DNA of 64,000 nucleotides, from NCBI GenBank assembly GCA_037447655.1, contig JBBHKE010003354.1, positions 1 through 64,000 of the forward strand, written 5' to 3'. Below the pieces are notes generated by a model that was not told where the DNA came from, searched no databases, and worked only from the letters and a program-made list of their open reading frames with translations. Source of the stretch: Zygnema cylindricum (taxonomy: Eukaryota > Streptophyta > Zygnematophyceae > Zygnematales > Zygnemataceae). Positions within the stretch are counted from its first letter, which is position 1, and each line of letters opens with the position of its first letter. Made by a program: the position numbers and the translations under genes. Shown piece by piece: positions 19,700 through 31,149 of this stretch.

Positions 19700-20846
19700 C
19701 TTCGCCTTGACCCACATCAATTCCTTCACAGCAAAGCAAGATGCAATATACTCAGCCTCTATGGTGGACTGAGCAGTGACCTTTTGCTGCTTACTGCTCT
19801 AGCAACCAGCACCATTCCCCACATAGAACACATATCCAGATGTACATCTTCGCATCGGAGCATCCCCATAGCTGGCATCACTCCAAGTGGTGATGTCAGT
19901 ATTTCCGCCACCCAAATACAGCCATAGATCCCTAGTTCTTATGAGATATATGAGGACCCTCTTAGCAACTTCCCAATCCTTTTTGGTAGGAGCATTCAGA
20001 CTCCTACTTAGCACTCCTACAACTGCTGCCAAATCCGGTCAGGTACAATTAATGAATTAAATGAGACTGCCCACTACTTGTCTGTATGGGATAGTCTGCA
20101 TGAACTTCTTCTCTTCTGGACCTAGTTCATCATCTAGAACTAGGATGTCGCCTTCCTCATTCCCCTCACTTCCCTTCTTTAGATCCATCGGAGTTGTACA
20201 ACAGTTGGCTTTGTCTATCTGAAATTTTTTCAACATGTTTCCAATTGCCTCTTTTTGAGTTAGTCTAATTATTCTCTTTTCTCTATCTCTCTCTACTTGT
20301 ATTCCCAGAATATATCTTGCCTCCCCCATATCCTTCATCTCAAATCTTCCTTTCAGATCTGTTTTTAGTTTGTTGATTTTCTCCATTGACTTACTGAGAA
20401 CAAGCAAATCATCAACGTAAATTGGAATAAAGATGACACCTTTCACATCTTCAAAAACATAAATTGAATGATCTGAACTGATCCGAATGTATCCTAGACC
20501 AGTAAGGAAATCATCAAGTTTCTTGTTCCACTGTCTAGGTGCCTGTTTCAAACCATTGAGAGATTTGATCCGTCGGAATACCTTACTTTCTTCTCCTTGC
20601 TCAACGAATCCTTCCGGCTGTCGTATGAAGATCTCCTCTTCTAGTTCTCCATGCAAGAAGGCAGTTTTTATGTCCATCTGGTGTACTTCAATGTGAGGGA
20701 AAGTATCCTGACTGAGAAAAATCTGACACCGGGACAAAGGTTTCTTCATTGTCTATTCCCTCTTTCTGTGTAAAACCTTTGGCCACTAACCGGGCCTTAT
20801 ATCACTCAACAGTATTGTCACGATTCAGTTTTAACTTGAAAACCCA
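19700..20846 (-). pseudogene. Element A reverse transcriptase (rest) and RNase H N-part
   Basis: 20057-20749: HQMDIKTAFLHGELEEEIFI, LNGLKQAPRQWNKKLDDFL, IPIYVDDLLVLSKSMEK (YVDD intact) and ILGIQVERDREKRIIRLTQK. 19799-20032: MAAVVGVLSRSLNAPTKKDW and TWSDASYGDAPMRRCTSGYV (RNase H). A stop separates the two. Confidence 0.88.
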
Positions 20847-20851
20847 CTTAC

Positions 20852-21590
20852 TGTTGTTCTGAGACAACTGCTGGTACTGAAGATGAAGAAGATGCAGCAG
20901 TAGTCATCGTAGAACAAATCAAGAGAGGAAGCTTCCACAAATACCGATGGCTGAACAGCAACTTCGACAGACTACAACTTTCAGAAAAACGTTGTAAACG
21001 TCTTGAAAATTTGCTACATTGTAGATAACATACTAAAAAAATACACACACAAAATTGCATTCAATTCCGCTCACAAATCTGTGAGATATGTAGAAATGAA
21101 GTTACATAAAACTGAGTGTACAGTTTTCATATCATTTGTTCCTAAAAATCAAATTCACTAAGTCCTACTTTTATGCACCGAAACTACACTAAGCAGTACG
21201 GATGCATTATAGCCGTACATCTAACATTCTATCACAAATATTTACACCGAAGTTCAGACAACGTAAAGTGATAATGATCTAGTCACGCCTCGTCACTATT
21301 TATTGGCGGCGGTTGTCATCGGTCCGATTAGAGGATTTGGCATCGTAGAATTGACTTCAGGAAGTCCAGTGGTCCTGCCGAATTTCCGTACGTCCACGGA
21401 GGACATACTCACGCATTCTCCCAAGTGACGACACGTGTCCCAAGTGTGAATGAACCGTGAACTCCCAACTTCACTGTCACACTAATTTCGGTAAGTACTG
21501 AACCGAACTCAACCAAAAATAGCTTAAGTCTTGAACAACTCTCTCTCACAGCTGAGGCATAAAGAGGACTAAAGCTTTCTAAAAACAACA
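20852..21590 (-). repeat. Element C 3' LTR (left), 739 bp
   Basis: TGTTGTTCTGAGAC..AAAAACAACA; next to polypurine tract (minus CTTTAGGGGAG, 21591-21603). In sense its end encodes MTTAASSSSSVPAVVSEQQ. Confidence 0.93.
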
Positions 21591-21603
21591 CTCCCCTAAA
21601 GCT

Positions 21604-22230
21604 TTAGACTCTACTAGTCACTCAGTCCACATGCCTCTCTACAGAACTTCAATTTGGGAGCAGGTAAGGGTTTCGTCATCATGTCAGCCACCATTTGCTC
21701 ATCCGGTAAATAACTCAACTTCAAGACTTTTCCCATCACCTTTTCTCTTACAAAGTGTAGCTTGATATCAATGTGCTTACTCTTAAAGTGATGACTGGGA
21801 TTAGATGCAATAGCGATTGCTGCCTGATTATCACACCACACTATCTGTGGTCCAAATTGTATAAAGAGAAGCTATTAGAGAAGAGACTTTACCCAAAGTA
21901 ACTCTTTAACTGCCGAGCTGGCAGCCATGTACTCAGCCTCCATGGTAGACTGAGTCGTTACCTTGTGAAGTTTGCTGCTCCAGCAGCAAGTTCCACTTCC
22001 GATCTTCAAAATGTATCCGGTGGTGGAGCGTCGGCTCGGCATATCTCCGTAGCTCGCATCGCTTCATGTATGAATTTTGACTTCCTCTCCACCGAGAGAG
22101 AGTCTAAGATTTTGAGTTCCTTCAGGATAATGAAGAACTCTCTTTGCTGCCTCATAGTCTGATTTCCTTGGATTCTGAAGGCTTTGGCTTAAGGCTCCAA
22201 CCGCTGCTGTGGTGTCGAGACGAGAACAAT
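21604..22230 (-). pseudogene. Element C RNase H
   Basis: 21614-21841: MWCDNQAAIAIASNPSHHFK, HIDIKLHFVREKV and MVADMMTKPLPAPKLKFC; upstream to 22230 the sense strand carries the SDASYGD and YMAASSAVKELL-like parts with breaks. Confidence 0.82.
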
Positions 22231-23646
22231 TCATGAAATAAATGAGGCTTCCGACAATCTGCCTCTAAGGAATGGAGGACATAGAATCTGCCTCCCCGAA
22301 TCTAAGGAATCATCAACCAAAACACCACCATCCGTTTCCGTGCCTTCCAATTTCTGCCTGAATTCCATAGGAGTGTCACTCCCCTTTGCGTCCGACATGC
22401 CAAACTTTTCTAGCATGTTCTTGATTGCTTCCTTTTGAGTTAAATAAATAGTTTTCTGTTTCCTGTCTCTTTCTACTTGAATTCCTAGAATATACTTAGC
22501 CTCACCCAAGTCTTTCATTTCAAACCGGGAATTCAAAGCTGAATTTATTTTATTAATCTCATTGATAGATTTGCTAATCAGTAGCAAATCAAGTACATAA
22601 ACTCCCACATAAATCACTCCTTCATCACCTTGCATTACATAGACTGAGTGATTTGAACTGATCCTAGTAAAGCCAAGATTGGTTAAAAACTCATCTAATT
22701 CTAGGTTCCATTGTCTCGGAGCCTGTTTCAGACCATACAGGGACTTCAACAGTTTATAGACCATATTTTCTTTCCTTTTTTCTGCATACATCTCTGGCTG
22801 CTTCATATAAATTACTTCCTCCAAATCACCATGCAAGAAAGCAGTTTTAACATCCATCTGATGCAATTCCATATCCTCTATTGCAGCAAGAGATAGCAAA
22901 ACTCTAACAGTAGGAAAGCGAACTACAGGAGAGAAGGTCTCTTCATAGTCAATTCCCTCCTTTTGGCTAAATCCCTTAGCAACCAGTCTAGCTTTATATC
23001 TCTCAATTGTATTATCAGGATTCAATTTTAATTTGAAGACCCACTTACAATCGATAGCTTTCCGGTTCGGTGGGAGCTCCACAAGTTCCCAAGTTTGGGC
23101 TTCTATAATTGACTTTATCTCCTCATTTGCAGCCGAGATCGAGTGATCCTTTTCAGGAACAGAAAAAGCTTCATGAATAGTAATCGGCTCCCTTGTGCTT
23201 GCAAAAAAAACACTCTCAACTCGGTCGCCTCGAAGACGGCTGCTTTGCCTTCTTCCCCTCGGAAAATTTGACGCGGGAACTGTTGGTTCCCTACCTTGCC
23301 GCACAGGGCGTGTATTGGGAGGAGCATCAACAGAAGGAGTAGCTCCAGAATGAGTATTAGACGGCCCAAAGGCATTTGGGAGAGAGGTAGAAGAAGTAGA
23401 AGAGGATGGAGTAAAAGGTACCTGCTCAAGAATGATATATTCTTGTATTTTCTCATTCCTTTCAGTTGCATCCATGCTAAAAACGTTAACAGATTGACTT
23501 TCTTCTTTAATCTGAATATTCCTAGCTGTTTGAAGGCATCCTCTCTGAGGATTATTGTCTCTATAACCTGCAGATTCATCATCATAGCCTAAAAAGACAC
23601 CAGGTACAGATTTTGGACTAAGCTTCCAATTAGGAAGATTATCCAA
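22231..23646 (-). pseudogene. Element C linker and reverse transcriptase (471 codons open)
   Basis: Longest open frame in the window. LSPKSVPGVFLGYDDESAGY (integrase end), a Ser/Pro-rich linker, NRKAIDCKWVFKLKLNPDNT, MELHQMDVKTAFLHGDLEEV, SLYGLKQAPRQWNLELDEFL and VGVYVLDLLLISKS. The catalytic YVDD is YVLD, so the enzyme should be dead even though the frame is open. Confidence 0.92.
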
Positions 23647-24879
23647 GATAAAACTTTTGCTACCAAAAACTCTAAATGACTTACATTTGGCTTTCTACCT
23701 GTCCACACTTCATAAGGTGTCTTACCCCTAGCAGCTCGGGTTTCCACTCTATTATCTGATGTAGGAAGCATAATGAAAAGCTTCCCCCCAAAACTTTGGA
23801 TCCACACCTTTATCGGCCATCGTAGATCGAGCACATTCAGTCAAAGTCCGATTAAGTCTCTCGGCAACACCATTTTGTTCCGGTGTGTACGGAGCAGTAA
23901 ATTCACGAGAGATGCCATTCTCTTTCAAAAAATCAGCAAATGCATGAGATACATACTCTCCACCATTATCCGTTCGCAAAGCAAGAATAGATTAGCCGTG
24001 AAGTTTCTCCGCCCAGATTTTGTAGTGCTTAAAGTGAGTGAAGACTTCTCCCTTCTCCTTCATGAAGTATAGGCGACTATATCGGGAGTAATAATATATC
24101 GTTTGTAAAGGTGACAAAGAAGCGGCTGCCACCAAGAGAGGGAACTTTAGAAGGGCCGAAGACATCAGAGTGAATAATACCAAGGAGATGTGTGGCTCGA
24201 TGCTCAGAAACTTGTGGTAGAGAAAGCTTCTGAAGCTTTCCGAGAGCACAACCATCACAAACATGGGACTCTTTTTGACCAAGCTTGACTCCCTCTATCA
24301 TATTATGGTTTATCATCTTAGTAAGTCTCTCATGATGCACATGACCAAGCCTTTTATGCCACAAAACATTATCACATAGGACATTGGAGTACGCAAAATC
24401 AATTTTATTAGCCAAGTCTATGCGGTACAAAAAGTTTGGGCCTCTAGTTCCTACTAGAGCTACTCTTCCATTCTTGCTCACTATTTTCTTGCCATTTTTA
24501 TGGAGAACCTCAAAGCCTTTGCTTTCAGCTACAGACGTAGAAAACAAATTTTTCTTGAACTTTGGAACATACAAGACATCATACAAAGTTCTCTTAACAA
24601 CCTTTCCATCTATCACACAATCGAGATCTATGTTTCCTTTGGCATTTGATTCAACAGCATAACCACAAGCATAAAAGATCTGACGTAAAGGAATAGAAGA
24701 CATCTCGTTAAACCAAGACTTGTTCCAGCACATGTGTGAAGAGCTGCCGGAATCCATTATCCATCCGAGGTCCTTTTCTCCTTCCATCATGTCGAGTTTG
24801 GCGAGAGCAAAGTACTCTTTGTCATCAGTTTTTGGAAAACTGATCACATCAGGTGTCGTTTCTTCGGTCTTTTTCTTCT
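23640..24879 (-). pseudogene. Element C protease and integrase
   Basis: 24077-25354 continues with LGWIMDSGSSSHMCWNKSWF (protease), VLWHKRLGHVHHERLTKMI and CDGCALGKLQKLSLP (HHCC) and IIHSDVFGPSKVPSLGGSRF; 23752-23979 has DNGGEYVSHAFADFLKENGI and PEQNGVAERLNRTLTECA. Frameshifts near 24085 and 23750 split the domain. Confidence 0.88.
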
Positions 24880-25689
24880 CCAATTCCATATCCTCCGCTG
24901 AAAATGCAACAATTTTATTCGGAGGTTTTTGGGAAATGGGAGGTCCGCGGTGTCTCCATCCTTTCCGAAAGGTACCTGTTTCAAGAGCTTTTATATACAA
25001 AGGACAAGCTCTGAAGGAGTGACCATCAGTATAGCAATAAACATATTTCTCAAACTGAGGATTAAACTGGTTCCCTTGATATCTACTTTCCCTCTGAAAC
25101 TGAGCCGTAAATGCTACAGCTGGTTTTCCAAATCCTAAAACTGTCTGAGTAGCCTCTTCTGCCAAGATAAACTCTATAGTTGTTTGCAAATTCCAAAGAG
25201 GTTTATACAATTTTTTCATTTCATCTGAGGCTCCTTTATATTCATTAGGAAGCCTCTTTAGGAGAATCATGGCCTGATGATAAGGGGAGAAAGTCCCCCC
25301 AGAACATGAATTTTTTGACAGTATCATTCGAAACCGATTAGTGTATTCCACCATGCTACCACCTGTGTACTTATACTCATAGATTTTGACCAGCAGTTAT
25401 AATCTCATGCTGGTCACTAGCTTTCACATAAGAAGATTTCAATGCATCCCACAAATCTGATGCCTTTGTAACATTAATATATGTCATATGCAATTCTTTT
25501 GATATCATAAGCTTTACTAAATGCAAAACCTGGTCATTTTTCTGATCAAAGTTGGCATCAGATTCTGCCAATGATCCATTTAACACATCAATAAGTTTCA
25601 CTTGCTTGAAGTAAGACTTAACCAAATCTGCCCAATACAGACATTCACGTCCATCAAAGACCGGAATTCGTGAAGGCGGGCCAGCTTAC
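24880..25689 (-). pseudogene. Element C gag
   Basis: Sense reads GPPSRIPVFDG, CLYWADLVKSYFKQVKLIDV, SKELHMTYINVTKASDLWDA, then MVEYTNRFRMILS and the knuckle YCYTDGHSFRAC in which the first Cys of CX2CX4HX4C is Tyr. A stop (GTAAGC) separates the LTR-encoded start from GPPSRIP, and another break lies near 25370. Confidence 0.85.
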
Positions 25690-26449
25690 TGTTGTTCTGA
25701 GACAACTGCTGGTACTGAAGATGAAGAACTGCTGGTACTGAAGATGAAGAAGATGCAGCAGTAGTCATCGTAGAACAAATCAAGAGAGGAAGCTTCCACA
25801 AATACCGATGGCTGAACAGCAACTTTGACAAACTTTAACTTTCAGAAAAACGCCGTAAACGTCCTGAAAATTTGCCACAGTGTAGATAACATATAAAGGA
25901 ATACACACACAAAATTGCATTCAATTCCGCTCACAAATCTGTGAGATATGTAGAAATGAAATTACATAAAACTGAGTGTACAGTTTTCATATCATTTGTT
26001 CCTAAAAATCAAATTCACTAAGTCCTACTTTTATCCACCGAAACTACACTAAGTTGTACGGAGGCATTCCAGCCGTACATCTAACATTCTATCACAAATA
26101 TTTACACCGAAGTTCAGACAACGTAAAGTGATAATGATCTAGTCACGCCTCGTCACTATTTGTTGGCGGCGGTTGTCAGCGGTCCGATTAGAGGATTTGG
26201 CACCGTAGAATTGACTTCACGAAGTCCAGTGGTCCTGCCGAATTTCCGTACGTCCACGGAGGACATACTCACGCATTCTCCCAAGTGACGACACGTGTCC
26301 CAAGTGTGAATGAACCGTGAACTCCCAACTTCACTGTCACACTAATTTCGGTAAGTACTGAACGAACTCAACCAAAAATAGCTTAAGTCCTGAACAGCTC
26401 TCTCTCACAGCTGAGGCATAAAGAGGACTAAAGCTTTCTAAAAACAACA
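25690..26449 (-). repeat. Element C 5' LTR (right), 760 bp
   Basis: As the left copy but with a 22-bp tandem duplication (CTGCTGGTACTGAAGATGAAGA) near its inner end that shifts the frame of the LTR-encoded gag start MTTAASSSSSVPAV. Confidence 0.93.
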
Positions 26450-26454
26450 CTTAC

Positions 26455-27061
26455 ATCGAATCGGTTTGCGATCAAGTGGATAGTCCACTAATTCCCATGT
26501 ATCAGCTGCCATGATTGAAGCCATTTCTTCATTGATGGCTGTCTTCCATCGGTTTCTCTCCGCGCAGTTCATTGCCTCTCCATATGTTCGAGGTTCATCC
26601 GGATGAGATTTTTTAGTTACCTTGTTGTTAACTTGTTTCTCTTGAAGCCTTTTGCTGCTTCTTCTTCCTCTTTTAAAAATCTGCGGCCGGAATAGATGGT
26701 TCCCGTGGATTCTTTCGAATCACCACAGCTTCTCCCCTGTCCCTCGGATCCATATCAATTCCCACCACCCCTTCCGCTTCAGGTATAGGTGCCACTGGTG
26801 TTTCCAAGTCTTTCTCGGTCTGTTTTGAGTCTGCAAGGATATCGTCCGACCCTGCAAGAGTATCATCTTCTTGGAGACCCGGATAGTTAGGAAGGTGAAA
26901 GTCATCAAAATTGTCTGACGCAAATCTGATTCTGATTAACTTTGAGGATTTGAAGAGGGATCTACTGACTTCCCTTCATCCATAGCTACCAGGTGTTTTA
27001 CTAGAATTATATCTTCTCTTTTTAGATCATACACTCTATACCTTTTTACATCCTCATCATA
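26455..27061 (-). pseudogene. Element A linker and start of reverse transcriptase
   Basis: Contains the acidic linker (26720-26923) and, near 26455-26570, the RT start MASIMAADTWELVDYPLD with RKPIRCK. It is cut at the KCKW motif by element C; the continuation FKLKLN.. is at 20846 and below. Confidence 0.8.
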
Positions 27062-28250
27062 TCATAGCAAGTATTCGGGTTTCCATTTAGGATCTAATTT
27101 CCAGTTAGATCTGTATGTATCTAAACTGAAGACTTTACTACCGAAAACCTTTAAGTGAGATAGATTTGGTTTTCGGTCAGTCCATCTCTCATATGGAGTT
27201 TGGTCTTTTACCGCTGATGTAAGTACTCTATTTCTCAAATAATTAGCACAATTCATAGCTTCGGCCCAAAAACTCTTTTTCCTATCTTTTTATCTGACAA
27301 CATACTCCGGGCACTATCATTCAGTATCCTATTCAATCTTTCGGCAACACAATTCTGTTCCGTATTTTCCGGAACTGTCTTTTGATGTTGCACACCATCC
27401 TCTCTTAAGAACTCCTCAAACTGATAGGAGGTATATTCCCCTCCATTGTCACTTCTTACTCTTTTTATTGAGGTCTCGTGAAGCTTCTCGGCCCATGCTC
27501 TATATTGTTTAAAATACTCCGGAGTTTCTGATTTGTTTTTCAGAAAGTAGTACCGAGACCAATCATCGGTAATGGTTAGCATAAATCTTTTTCCTCCGGG
27601 TGATGGCACTCTTGCCGGTCCCCAAATGTCCGTGTGTACCGAATCAAGGACTTTTTCTCCTTTATAAGTTGCTTCTTTTGGAAATGGCAATCTGTGTGCT
27701 TTACCCTGAGCACACCCACTGCAATCATTTAAATTATCATTTTCCCTAAAGCGTATCCCTTCTACTACTCCCATTTTTTTCATTCCTTTTAGTTTTTCTA
27801 GATTCACATGCCTAAGCCTCTTATGCCACAACATACTATCATTAACACCAGTATAGTAAAGTTTGAGTTTTTCATTACTTAAAGCAAGCCTGAACATTCT
27901 TTGGCTACCGTTCACAGCAGTGAAGTACACATCTTCTTGTAAAAACACCTTTTCTGGTGCTAGTTTCCAATCCTTTATCATCTAACACAGATGTAGAAAT
28001 AAGGTTTTCTGTTTAACTCCGGAAAAAACAATACATCGGAGAACGTAACTATTGAGGTTTTTCCCTCCACTACGACTTTCAGATCTACCGATCCTACATA
28101 AGTAGTGGTAACTACCCTCCAATCCCCATATTCAATCTCTACAGTAGGAATCTTTCTCAGCTTAGTGAACAAATGCTTATCCTTGCACATGTGCATGGAG
28201 GCACCTGAATCCACAATCCAACCTCCTTCAACTTCCAGTCCACCGAAAGC
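27062..28250 (-). pseudogene. Element A protease, GAG-preINT and integrase
   Basis: 27978-28214 MDSGASMHMCKDKHLFTKLR (protease); 27253-27981 MLWHKRLRHVNLEKLKGMK, CSGCAQGKAHRLPFPK (HHCC with LRHV), VHTDIWGPARVPSPGGKRF and DNGGEYTSYQFEEFLRED then EQNCVAERLNRILN (DDE core with G to C in EQNG); 27062-27256 completes the C-terminal part. Frameshifts separate the three pieces. Confidence 0.88.
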
Positions 28251-29375
28251 TTATTTATGCTTTCGTGGAATTTTGACTTGTGTCTTTGCCTCCAACTCTT
28301 CATCCAATAGAAGTTCATCGTCCTCCTCATCGAATTCCTCCTCGAGTACCTGTGTGACAAGTGCCTTTTTCTTCCCTCTTGTTTGACCTTCGGTCTGCCC
28401 CTCCTCTATCCGAAGCTCGGTCAGTTTGGAACATTCTGCCATGTAATGCCCGGGTTTCTAACAGAAATGACAAAGCCCCTTTGGTCCACTTGTTCCAAAC
28501 TCATCGGATTGATTTTTCAGGTCTTCCCCTCTAGGACTTCCAAAGGGTTTCCGTGAATCTTTGTTTTTCCAACTTGCTCCGGCCGCCAAGGCTTGTCCAT
28601 TCTTAACTCACCTCCGAATTTCGATTGTATTCTCTCGGACGAGAATCATACCAACTACAAAATTCCATATCCACCTAGAGTCCGGCAGATCCTGTACCCG
28701 ATTCACAATGTTCTCATACTCATCGCGTAGTTTCATGAGTAAGCAGTGTACCTTTGCCTTCTCGATTTCTACTTTTCCGGCACACCCTAACTCCATAAAG
28801 AGTATAGCCAGCTCATTGCAAAAATCAAACATCTTCTCTCCTTTGTGAAAGTAACCATTGATCCTTTGGTCTGCTAGCTTCTGTTCCTGAATAGTACCGC
28901 TTTGGTACATCTCTATAAGCGCATCCCACAGATCGGATGCCCTTTCCACCTGTAAATGAGGACCTACGAGTCCTTGTGTGAGATGACGGAGAACAAAATG
29001 CTTGGCCGCCATGTTGTTGTAGTCCCAGGTATCGATATCATTCTCCTCATTCCCCGGAATAGGAGACAAGAAAGCAGATCCGGTTGCTATAGGTGTGGTT
29101 TTCTCTTTTTCTTTCCCCTTTTCCATGACGATGCTTTCTCCGTCTTCTGAGTCCTCTGATGACGGTGGATCTGGTTTCCTACCACATCTGCTTCCTCCAA
29201 ACCCTGGAGGAATAGCAAAACCGGATGGGCGCTTTACTCGCCCACTCACTATTCCCCAAAATCTTTTCACACATAGGGCTCCCATCATCATACTCTCCCA
29301 GTAGATGAACCTAGTCACATTGAATATGGGCACCCTAGAGGGTAGGCCCATAACGTGCAACTCTGAGACCTCCAT
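28251..29375 (-). pseudogene. Element A gag
   Basis: Reads MEVSELHVMGLPSRVPIFNV, ERASDLWDALIEMYQSGTIQ, KMFDFCNELAILFMELG and, after a stop near 28610, an acidic knuckle-side tail (28251-28442). The zinc knuckle at about 28450-28490 is damaged: a stop codon (cgggtttcTAAcag region in sense) replaces the KPG part of CHFC..PGHYMAEC. Confidence 0.85.
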
Positions 29376-30353
29376 TGGTACTCAAAGTAGGCAGCTTGCT
29401 AGAAGTCTCTAGGATAACCTCAATTCTTTAAGCTTTGTCTGAATATTGCTGACACTCTGACAGAACACAGACTGACCAAACTACACCCTTTGAAAGAGCT
29501 GACTCCCCTAAGTCTGCCTCAGAAAAAATCTTTGAATTTGCTCCCTTGAGCAGTTAATTGTCAATGGTCAAAGATGACCTTTTATACAGAAGCGCACTGG
29601 GAGAGAGGCTGCTACCTAATATTTTCTAAGTCCTGAACTCCTCAATAATCCCTCTACTACTAAAGTACGAAGCAAATCGATTCAGTGTACAGCACAGAAA
29701 AGGTACTTGGCTTGGAGTACTTTGTGTACGACCTTTATACGATATGGCCAAGAAGATGACGCCTGCCATTTTCGGGTTGGCCATGGTATATCCCGGAGAA
29801 GTCGCCATCCAACGTTATATTGCCACGTGTCACCCGACGTGGCTGGGACAGCAAACCGCCAAATCGTCGATTTCGCGATGCCGGCTTCTTCGTCTGCCGC
29901 CCAATTTATATTGACTTTAATTTATAGCCGTTTAAAATACAAGTACTTTTAGATGTGATTTTATCTAACTATATCTATGTGATTGTGGTCTGTTCGTCAG
30001 TTAATTGAACTTTCCTATTTGTATATCTTTAAGTAGCTATTGTAGCCTATATACCTAGACACAGGTGTTAGGCTACATGGTAACGACTCTGGTCTATTCA
30101 AACGGACGGTAAGTACCAGGATAAAAATCCTGAGTTTGTTAACCTTTTTGGTAAGTTTAACAAAGGACTGCCTTCTGACTCTAGGAGAACCATATGCAGC
30201 CATGGCTCTAGTTTCTTCTTCAGCCTCCAATGAATACGACAAGTATGGGGCTAGAGAGAGAAGTTAGAAGCAGGCTGCCTCTTTTTTTCCTTCCTCGTTT
30301 TAGATTACTTAAGAAACCTAGGAAATACATAAGAAAACCTGTTAATTTGAACA
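29356..30353 (-). repeat. Element A 5' LTR (right), 998 bp
   Basis: TGCAACTCTGAGACCTCC..TTTGAACA, followed by TSD CTATC at 30354-30358. The ATG of the longest gag reading frame (29375) lies in this LTR. Confidence 0.92.
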
Positions 30354-31135
30354 CTATCTCTCTCTAAAACTCTATCTACTGATATACGGCATCAATCATA
30401 TTACACTGTCGTACACAAAGTATAGGTGGCGGTGTACTTTATGTACGAATATTGCACGACATGGTCTAAATGTCGATACATGTCATATCCGGATTCGGTC
30501 CCGTAATCCCCGGAGATGCCTTGATCCAACGTAATTGTGCAACGTGTCATATGATGTGGCGATGACCACAAACCGCCGAGATTCTCTTTCGCGATCTCGG
30601 CTTTCTTCCCGGTCGTCCGATTTAATGCAAATTTCAATCGTAGCCGTCATAAATACTTACGCGGTATTTGTTTCGTAAAAAAACAAATGCGCGGTACTCG
30701 ATTTTTATCCATACCATAAGCCGTACTTTACTTAACTGGATCTATATATTCCGTAAAACAATTCTGTTAAATGAATTATCCTACGTGGTATGAATTAAAC
30801 AATTATCAAACCCTATAGCATGTAACACTAGTCCTAGACTTAATGGTTAAGTCTACCGGCTACCGGCGGTCTACGGACGGCAAGTACCAGGATCGAGCCC
30901 TGGCTTCGACATCATCCCTTTTTAGTAAATAGACTACCTATCCGTGAATCACTAATCTCTTTCCCGTAAACTTTTGGATAGCCTAGGTAGCCATGGCTCT
31001 AGCTTCCTCTCCAACTTCTCAGTGACTGCAACAAGTGTGGGAGTTCGAGAGTGAAGTTAGAGGCATACTGCCTCGGCTTCTTTCTGTATTTCAATTTAGA
31101 CCTAGAAAATACTAAATGAACCATTAATTTCTACA
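30354..31135 (-). repeat. Element B 3' LTR, inner piece
   Basis: Continues the interrupted LTR from CTATCTCTCTCTAAAACTC (equivalent to 35763 in the intact LTR) to CTACA at 31135, followed by the polypurine tract (minus strand GAAAATAAGGGGAG, 31136-31149). Confidence 0.9.
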
Positions 31136-31149
31136 CTCCCCTTATTTTC

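Larger units (their letters stand above)
20852..26449 (-). mobile_element. Copia element C (inner, youngest), TSD CTTAC
   Basis: A different copia family from A and B. Inserted in the RT of A with perfect target duplication CTTAC (20847-20851, 26450-26454). LTRs 20852-21590 and 25690-26449 are about 96% identical by eye, against much lower identity for A and B, so C is the latest insertion. Contains gag, PR, INT, RT and RNH in order, interrupted by few breaks, and the RT active site is changed. Confidence 0.94.
17926..30353 (-). mobile_element. Copia element A (middle), TSD TTATC/CTATC
   Basis: Inserted in the left LTR of B; the intact LTR of B shows the empty site TTCCTATCTCTCTC, so the original target was CTATC and the left copy has mutated to TTATC. 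LTRs 17926-18908 and 29356-30353. About 6.8 kb without element C. Same family as B at the protein level. Contains a misplaced gag piece inside RNase H (19292-19698). Confidence 0.93.
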
